From Cacconaster sp045617505 (lineage in GTDB: Bacteria; Bacteroidota; Bacteroidia; Bacteroidales; UBA932), in assembly GCA_045617505.1 (NCBI GenBank), contig JAZLIS010000103.1:1-64000 (forward strand): a stretch of DNA of 64,000 nucleotides, in the 5' to 3' direction. Under the pieces are notes generated by a model. That model saw only the letters and a list, made by a program, of their open reading frames with translations, was not told the DNA's origin and did no database searches. A program made the translations under genes and the position numbers. This document shows positions 58,354 through 64,000 of the stretch, in pieces (positions within the stretch are counted from its first letter, which is position 1; each line of letters begins with the position of its first letter).

Positions 58354-60796
58354 TAGCCCTCCTTCTTACGCATCTGTAAATTCCCCGGCCGATAATCGCA
58401 GCGCAGGCGAGATACATTATGATAATACAAATAACTGCAATAGTATCGCCTTTGCGGACGCTGTCGGGATCAAAGATAAAATGTATATTGTGCTGCCCGG
58501 CAGGGACGTTGACGGCACGGAGCATATAGTTCACCCGGTAGTGGTCGACAGGCTCCCCGTCGATGGTCGCCTTCCATCCGTATGGATAGTAAATTTCCGA
58601 GAATACGACGGTGCCGGCGGTTGAAGAGTTGCTGGTATAATCAAGTTCTTTCGGAGTGTATTTGTTCAGCACAACTGACGCACCCCCCGGGAAAGCAGGA
58701 TTGAAATTGTCAACGTATGGAGCGAATTCCTTATCAAGGACAGCCTCGTGAGCAAGGTCTATCGTATTGAGCGCATCTGACTCCTCGTTGGCATTCTCAA
58801 CAACGTGCAGTTTATCCACAAACCAGGCGTTTCCAAGGGCAAACGGATTGATCTGAGAAACGGCCTGACCGTCTTCCCCGGACACTATGATGTACTTGGC
58901 GTTCAACATTCCGATAACAGGCCAGTGCATCTTGCTCAGGTGCTGGTCAATCAGATCCTGATATCTGCGAAGTTTGGCGGCAGAATAGCCTCCAAGAGAT
59001 TTCAGATAATATGAAGTGCGGGCATCACTCCAAGGATTTTCCGTCAGATTCAGCACTCTGAAATGAGAAGGATCCTTGAGAAGTTGCTCCTCGTATGGCC
59101 GCAAGGCGAAAACGTTCTTGTTCTGCTTGACGGTGACGAAGTTGTCATCATTGAAATAGCGTTTGTCAATCGGCCACATATCCGCAATAACAAGAATTCC
59201 AAGGACGGCAACCATCCAACTGTTCTTCAGTTTACCTTTGGCATAAATCCAAATCAGGCCGAAGGCCGCCGCGATGAACAGGAACGAGCGGAAGCTGTCC
59301 GAACGGAGCAAGGCGGCTCTCTCATCCACAATCGCGGCATAAAGCCAATCCGGAAGATTGGAAGACCAGCCGGCATCATATTGGGAGGTAAAGCTGAACA
59401 ACGAGCCTCCGAAGAGGGCGAACAACAGACAGATACCGGCAGTCACTCCGCCTGATATATACAGGCTCTTGAGAAGTTTCTTCTTATCGACGGCCCCGTC
59501 CATAATCTGCTTGAGGGCCAGAAATCCCAGCAAAGGCATAGCGATTTCTGCAACTATCAGAATTGATGAAACGGCTCTGAATTTGTTGTACAGCGGGAAA
59601 TACTTAAAGAACAGCTCCGTGAGCCACAAACAATTATGCCCCCATGCAAGCGCTGTCGAGAACAGCGTTGCAGCCAGAAGAGCCCATTTGTACGGGCCTT
59701 CCACAATAAGAAGTCCCAGCAAGAACAGGAAGCACACGACAGCTCCCATATAGACATTGCCTGCCGTAAACGGCTGGTCTCCCCAATACATCGGAACACC
59801 CTGACAGAAGTTTGCAGCATCCTTTGGAGCAACACCTTTCTTGACAAGAGTCTTGTATAATTCGGAATCCTTTCCTACAGCTATACTGTTTGCACCTCCC
59901 ATAAAGCCGGGAATCAGGAAACTCATCGTCTCATCGATTCCGTAACTCCACTGGGTGGCATATTCTATATCCAGACCTTTGGACTTTGCGGCATCTGCCG
60001 GTTCATCCTCCGCCACGATATCGGAATGACCTCCCCGCATCGTCTGCTCGGCATATTCACTGTTGACGAAAATATTGGACGTGCCTGTTCCCAGACCGAT
60101 GCCAAGCGAAAGCACGAAAATCACCGTACCGACAATCAAATCCTTGATTCTTTTCTCTTTTATATGTATCCACAATTCGGCGAACCACAGAAGCCCGATC
60201 ATCATAAAAAGATAATAAGCCATCTGTGGATGGGTACTGAATCCGATTGCGGCGAAAATCATCACGAATATGGCTCCCAGCTCATATTTCTTCCTGAATA
60301 TCAGATAGAACCCCGCCATCACCACCGATATGAGAGCAATAGTGGATGTCTTACCATTATGTCCGGCGGCAATGATTACTATGAAGTAGGACGAGAGAGC
60401 GATGGCAATTGCCCCCACAATACTCAGCCACTTATCGATATCGAATGAACGCAGTAAAATGAAGAAGCAGAAAAAATAGATAATGAACACCCAGGCCGTG
60501 TTCCAATGCCCTTTATGCAGAATCCTGTCCAGAGGTGCAAGCAACTTTGAAGACTTGTACTCTCCTCCACCGACCTGATAGTCCGGCATACCGCTGAACA
60601 TATTGCCAATCCACCAGGTGTGGTCACCTGTCTCCTGAGTATATCGTACAGCCTCCTGAACAGCCGCCGTAGCAGTTATGCCATCCCCGGCATTGACAAC
60701 TTTTCCACTCAACTGCGGCTTGCAGTAGATATAAGCCAAAGCGAAAAAGATGACTGCCGCCACCAGATACGCCCCGTATTTTTCAAAAATCTTCAT
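58346..60796 (-). CDS. yfhO-like: YfhO-family large membrane protein (GT-C-like)
   Basis: 816 residues. About 13 hydrophobic segments in the first 540 residues; near the front lies GDGITATAAVQEAVRYTQ then WWIGNMFSGMPDYQVGG, the conserved outer loop of YfhO proteins. The C-terminal about 270 residues are extracytoplasmic and end with one membrane segment (AVICIIIMYLACAAIIG). In Bacillus, YfhO glycosylates lipoteichoic acid; in Bacteroidales it probably transfers sugars from a lipid carrier to envelope glycans. Confidence 0.88.
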   Translation of the reverse strand: MKIFEKYGAYLVAAVIFFALAYIYCKPQLSGKVVNAGDGITATAAVQEAVRYTQETGDHTWWIGNMFSGMPDYQVGGGEYKSSKLLAPLDRILHKGHWNTAWVFIIYFFCFFILLRSFDIDKWLSIVGAIAIALSSYFIVIIAAGHNGKTSTIALISVVMAGFYLIFRKKYELGAIFVMIFAAIGFSTHPQMAYYLFMMIGLLWFAELWIHIKEKRIKDLIVGTVIFVLSLGIGLGTGTSNIFVNSEYAEQTMRGGHSDIVAEDEPADAAKSKGLDIEYATQWSYGIDETMSFLIPGFMGGANSIAVGKDSELYKTLVKKGVAPKDAANFCQGVPMYWGDQPFTAGNVYMGAVVCFLFLLGLLIVEGPYKWALLAATLFSTALAWGHNCLWLTELFFKYFPLYNKFRAVSSILIVAEIAMPLLGFLALKQIMDGAVDKKKLLKSLYISGGVTAGICLLFALFGGSLFSFTSQYDAGWSSNLPDWLYAAIVDERAALLRSDSFRSFLFIAAAFGLIWIYAKGKLKNSWMVAVLGILVIADMWPIDKRYFNDDNFVTVKQNKNVFALRPYEEQLLKDPSHFRVLNLTENPWSDARTSYYLKSLGGYSAAKLRRYQDLIDQHLSKMHWPVIGMLNAKYIIVSGEDGQAVSQINPFALGNAWFVDKLHVVENANEESDALNTIDLAHEAVLDKEFAPYVDNFNPAFPGGASVVLNKYTPKELDYTSNSSTAGTVVFSEIYYPYGWKATIDGEPVDHYRVNYMLRAVNVPAGQHNIHFIFDPDSVRKGDTIAVICIIIMYLACAAIIGRGIYRCVRRRANA

Positions 60797-60824
60797 ATTC
60801 GAAACGTTAATAATTCAATATTGG

Positions 60825-63035
60825 TCAGTTCCCCAGCTCCGAAAGGAACTTGATGCGGACGAGGCGGACTTCCTCCTCCTCGTAGTCGCGGCCGAGTTCC
60901 TTCATCGCGTCGGTGACGGAGTCTGACTGCGCCTCCTCCTTGAAATAGGTGAATATGTCGTCAATCTTGTCCTCATCGATGGTCTGCTTGATGTAGTAGT
61001 CGATATTGAGGCGGGTGCCGGAATTGACTATGCTCTCGATGTCCTCGATGAGTTCGCAAAGTTCCATATCCCTTGCGCGGGCGATATCCTCGAAAGGCAT
61101 CTTCCGGTCGATGCTTTGGATAATGAAAACCTTGTTGATGACCTTGCTGGGAACAGTCCTCATTATGAAGTCATCCGGACGGGAGATTTCGTTCTCCTCG
61201 ACATATCTGGCAATCACATCCACAAACGGCTGCCCGAACTTCCGGGCCTTGCCTTCCCCGACGCCCTGACATTTCTTGAGTTCTTCAATCGTTGTGGGAT
61301 AGAGGATGGCCATATCTTCTATGCTGGGGTCGGAGAAGACCACCCAGGCGGGGATTCTCTGTTTCGCTGCTACATCGCGGCGCAATCCCTTCAATATTGA
61401 AACCAAAGCCGGGTCCCCTCCCCCTTCCGGACTTGAGGCGGAATGTTTGGCGCTCCCCACAGTTTCATCGTCGTCATCCTCCCCTTCCTCAAACTCCCGG
61501 TCCTCAGTAAGCATCACGTCGTACGGATTCTGATAGAACTCTTTTCCTGACGGGGTGACGGAAATCAACCCGTAGCGCTCAATGTCCTTATCAAGGAAAT
61601 GGAGAATCAGTGCCTGCCGGATTACGGCACTCCAGAAACGGAGGCCCTTGTCCTTACCGGCACCGAACAATTCGTGGTGGTGATGATGATAGGATTTGAT
61701 TATGGAATTGCTCACCCCACACAGTATGTTGCCCAGATATTCCGCTTTGAAAGACTCCTTGAGCGACTGCACCAGTTCTATCACAGTGCAGATATACTCC
61801 TTCCCGTTGAACTGTTTCTTAGGGTAGAGGCAGTTGTCGCACTGCCCGCAGTTGCATTCAGGATAATCCTCCCCGAAATAGTTCAGGAGCACCCTTCTGC
61901 GGCACTGGTTGGACTCGGCGTATGAGACAGTCTCCATCAACAGCTGCCGTCCTATTTCCTGCTCGGAAACAGGTTTGCCCTGCATAAACTTTTCAAGTTT
62001 CTGTATATCTTTATAGCGGTAGAAAGCTATGCATTTCCCCTCCTGCCCGTCGCGGCCCGCACGGCCTGTCTCCTGATAATATCCCTCCAGACTCTTCGGT
62101 ATGTTGTAGTGTATCACAAACCTGACATCCGGCTTGTCGATTCCCATCCCGAAAGCAATGGTGGCCACAATAACGTCAACCTCCTCCATAAGGAAGGCAT
62201 CCTGATTGCGTCCCCGGGTGGCGGCGTCCATTCCGGCGTGATAAGGGAGAGCCTTGATTCCGTTGATATTCAACAGTTCCGCTATCTCCTCAACCTTCTT
62301 TCTGCTCAAGCAGTAGATGATTCCGCTCTTACCCGGATTCTCCTTTATGTACTTGATGATATCCTTCTTGGGATTGGTCTTGCTGCGGATTTCATAGTAG
62401 AGATTGGGGCGGTTGAACGACGACTTGAACACCTTTGCGTCGATCATACCGAGGTTGCGCTGAATATCGGACTGGACCTTGGGGGTAGCCGTTGCCGTGA
62501 GCGCTATTATGGGAGCCTTACCTATATCGGCTATGATGGCACGGATACGTCTGTACTCCGGACGGAAATCGTGTCCCCATTCGGAAATGCAGTGAGCTTC
62601 GTCGATTGCATAGAAGGATATTTTGAGATTCTTCAGCAACTGGATGTTCTCCTCCTTGGTCAGGGACTCGGGAGCGACATAGAGCAACTTGGTCGCCCCA
62701 CTGAGAAGGTCATCCTTAACTTCCTGAACCTGAGTCCGGCTCAACGAGGAATTGAGAAAATGCGCTATGCCTTTCCTATCGTGGACAAAGCCCATTATGG
62801 CATCCACCTGATTTTTCATCAGGGCAATCAGCGGCGATATCACAATGGCCGTTCCCTCCATACACAGGGCCGGCAACTGATAGCAGAGGGACTTGCCTCC
62901 TCCTGTAGGCATAAGCACAAAGACGTCATTCCCTCCGACAAGGGACTTGATGACAACTTCCTGATTTCCCTTAAAGGAGTCAAAACCAAAGAATTTCTTC
63001 AGTTTGTCGTGCAATATGTCAGATGTTATTTCCAT
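60825..63035 (-). CDS. recQ: ATP-dependent DNA helicase RecQ
   Basis: 736 residues, start at the ATG at 63035 (MEITSDILHDKL). Motif I is MPTGGGKSLCYQLPA and motif II is IDEAHCISEWGHDFRPEYR. The zinc-binding RQC part has CRRRVLLNYFGEDYPECNCGQCDNC, and an HRDC domain follows (about 530-610, AWVVFSDPSIEDMA, GVGEGKARKFG). It unwinds DNA in recombination repair and fork restart. A histidine run (YHHHHHELFGAG) is inside the RQC domain. Confidence 0.95.
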   Translation of the reverse strand: MEITSDILHDKLKKFFGFDSFKGNQEVVIKSLVGGNDVFVLMPTGGGKSLCYQLPALCMEGTAIVISPLIALMKNQVDAIMGFVHDRKGIAHFLNSSLSRTQVQEVKDDLLSGATKLLYVAPESLTKEENIQLLKNLKISFYAIDEAHCISEWGHDFRPEYRRIRAIIADIGKAPIIALTATATPKVQSDIQRNLGMIDAKVFKSSFNRPNLYYEIRSKTNPKKDIIKYIKENPGKSGIIYCLSRKKVEEIAELLNINGIKALPYHAGMDAATRGRNQDAFLMEEVDVIVATIAFGMGIDKPDVRFVIHYNIPKSLEGYYQETGRAGRDGQEGKCIAFYRYKDIQKLEKFMQGKPVSEQEIGRQLLMETVSYAESNQCRRRVLLNYFGEDYPECNCGQCDNCLYPKKQFNGKEYICTVIELVQSLKESFKAEYLGNILCGVSNSIIKSYHHHHHELFGAGKDKGLRFWSAVIRQALILHFLDKDIERYGLISVTPSGKEFYQNPYDVMLTEDREFEEGEDDDDETVGSAKHSASSPEGGGDPALVSILKGLRRDVAAKQRIPAWVVFSDPSIEDMAILYPTTIEELKKCQGVGEGKARKFGQPFVDVIARYVEENEISRPDDFIMRTVPSKVINKVFIIQSIDRKMPFEDIARARDMELCELIEDIESIVNSGTRLNIDYYIKQTIDEDKIDDIFTYFKEEAQSDSVTDAMKELGRDYEEEEVRLVRIKFLSELGN

Positions 63036-63109
63036 AAGCCCGGTCAAAAAAACCATTTTCGCACACATAAAAGTACAAATAAATAACGTCTGACGCAACT
63101 TTTTCTGAT

Positions 63110-63137
63110 AAAAGAAGCCGACCCGAAGGCCGGCTTC
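63110..63137 (-). terminator. Intrinsic terminator of the ROK-kinase gene
   Basis: Read on the minus strand, GAAGCCG pairs with CGGCTTC, extended to ten pairs by GCC/GGT around a TTCG tetraloop, followed by TTTT. It lies just after the ROK stop at 63159 and before recQ. Confidence 0.85.
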
Positions 63138-63158
63138 CCTATCTGAAAAGGAGCTGTT

Positions 63159-64000
63159 CTACCAGGCCAGGGCGCTGGCGCCGAGGATGGCGGCATCGCT
63201 CTCCTTGAGGCTTGAGAAGATTATCTTCACCCTGTCTCTCCAGAGTTTGAGAACATTCTCGTTCATAGCCTTGAGCATAGGCTCATAGAGGAACTCCTTG
63301 GAGCGGGCGAGACCGCCGAAGAGGACGATGGCCTCGGGAGCGCTGAAGGCGATGAAGTCCGCAAATGACCTTCCGAGCAGAGTACCTGTATATTCAAATA
63401 CGGAAAGTGCAAGTTTGTCACCTTCACGGGCAGCTTCATAAACATCCTTGGAGGTGATGTTCTCCACCTCGCGCAGAAGAGAAGGCTCGTTGGAATGCTC
63501 AAGCCACTCGCGTGCGGTACGTGCCACACCGATTGCAGAGCAGTATGCCTCCAGACAGCCCTGACGGCCGCAGCCGCAGGTACGTCCGTTGTGACGCACG
63601 ACTGTGGTATGTCCCAGCTCACCTGCAAAACCGTCGTGACCGTAAACGACATTGCCATCGATGACGATGCCGCTGCCCACACCTGTTCCGAGAGTTATCA
63701 TAATGAAGTTCTTCATACCGCGGGCCGCGCCGTAGGTCATTTCTCCCATTGCGGCGGCATTGGCATCATTGGTAAGGGTAACGGGAATGCCGTCGAGGTT
63801 CTTGCTCAGAATCTTTGCAAACTTCACAGACTTCTTTGAGGCCCACGCCAAATTGGGAGCGTATGCAACCTCACCCGTGTAATAGTTTCCGTTGGGAGCC
63901 CCAACGCCTACGCCACGGATTTCACCCTCCTTGCCGGAAGCCTTGATACACTCCTTGACGGCATCTGCCAGAGCGGAAAGGAAAGCCTCGGCATCGTCAC
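63159..64000 (-). CDS. ROK-family sugar kinase (glucokinase-like), 5' end outside window
   Basis: About 280 residues of the C-terminal part are visible; the frame continues past base 64000, and an in-frame TTG at 63851 is internal. The ROK zinc motif TCGCGRQGCLEAYCS is present, together with the ATP-site GTGVGSGIVIDG and the sugar-binding HDGFAGELGH and NDANAAAMGE. It phosphorylates glucose or a related hexose in the cytoplasm. A strong terminator follows it. Confidence 0.92.
   Translation of the reverse strand, partial: DDAEAFLSALADAVKECIKASGKEGEIRGVGVGAPNGNYYTGEVAYAPNLAWASKKSVKFAKILSKNLDGIPVTLTNDANAAAMGEMTYGAARGMKNFIMITLGTGVGSGIVIDGNVVYGHDGFAGELGHTTVVRHNGRTCGCGRQGCLEAYCSAIGVARTAREWLEHSNEPSLLREVENITSKDVYEAAREGDKLALSVFEYTGTLLGRSFADFIAFSAPEAIVLFGGLARSKEFLYEPMLKAMNENVLKLWRDRVKIIFSSLKESDAAILGASALAW

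Noticed and set aside
62109..63086. 325-codon frame on the plus strand
   Set aside because: Antisense to recQ, whose helicase motifs and frame are complete.
1..64000. CRISPR array, rRNA or tRNA genes
   Set aside because: No regularly spaced short repeats and no recognisable tRNA or rRNA sequence were seen; a covariance-model scan would be decisive.

Overview
The window reads as chromosomal DNA of a gut-type Bacteroidales bacterium (phylum Bacteroidota). Evidence: a SusC/SusD outer-membrane pair, many promoters of the Bacteroidota type (TTTG, about 20 bp, TAnnTTTG), the block ileS-dksA-lspA, a YfhO-family protein and paired HipA-type kinases. I cannot name a genus. No rRNA, tRNA or CRISPR array was seen.

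Layout. 1-2.6 kb: the end of an outer-membrane protein, a hicAB toxin-antitoxin pair, a fragment of an Rpn-type nuclease gene and a tyrosine recombinase. 3.0-8.9 kb: a SusC-SusD-lipoprotein operon with a good promoter and terminator. 8.9-16.5 kb (minus strand): a CxxCH beta-propeller lipoprotein, a DUF6057-like membrane protein, lspA, dksA and ileS. 16.5-22.3 kb: cvpA, then a compact bacteriocin-type operon made of a C39-peptidase ABC exporter, two small double-glycine peptides (the second only 53 codons), a TolC-type outer-membrane protein and a HlyD/RND-type adaptor. 22.3-27.7 kb: tsaB, a thioredoxin-like lipoprotein without CxxC, a HIT protein, greA, a CofE-like ligase and a histidine phosphatase. 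27.8-28.7 kb: a zeta-toxin module.

28.8-60.8 kb is a large surface-polysaccharide region. It opens with a GDP-heptose pathway (hddA, gmhA, a fused hddC-gmhB gene), followed by a glycosyltransferase, a Wzx-like flippase, a sugar aminotransferase and a NeuD/PglD-like acyltransferase. Next comes a six-gene acyl-synthesis cassette (ACP, SDR, KAS III, VOC, FkbH-like, ACP). It continues with five more glycosyltransferases, a GT10 fucosyltransferase and YfhO. Between these genes lie many stress or addiction modules: hipBA, a three-gene HipBST-like set, an XRE pair, an AbiE-like type IV module with a third phosphoesterase gene, a second hicAB and an orphan XRE regulator, plus three AAA ATPases. Several have palindromic or repeated operators that can be read directly. 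60.8-64 kb: recQ and the start-truncated remainder of a ROK-family kinase gene.

Most notable: (1) the two-peptide bacteriocin operon, with GxxxG motifs in both predicted mature peptides; (2) the ACP/KAS III/FkbH cassette, which probably builds an unusual acyl group for an amino sugar; (3) the dense toxin-antitoxin content of the polysaccharide locus, including a repeat shared by the leaders of both hicAB operons and a 32-bp direct repeat bracketing one of them.
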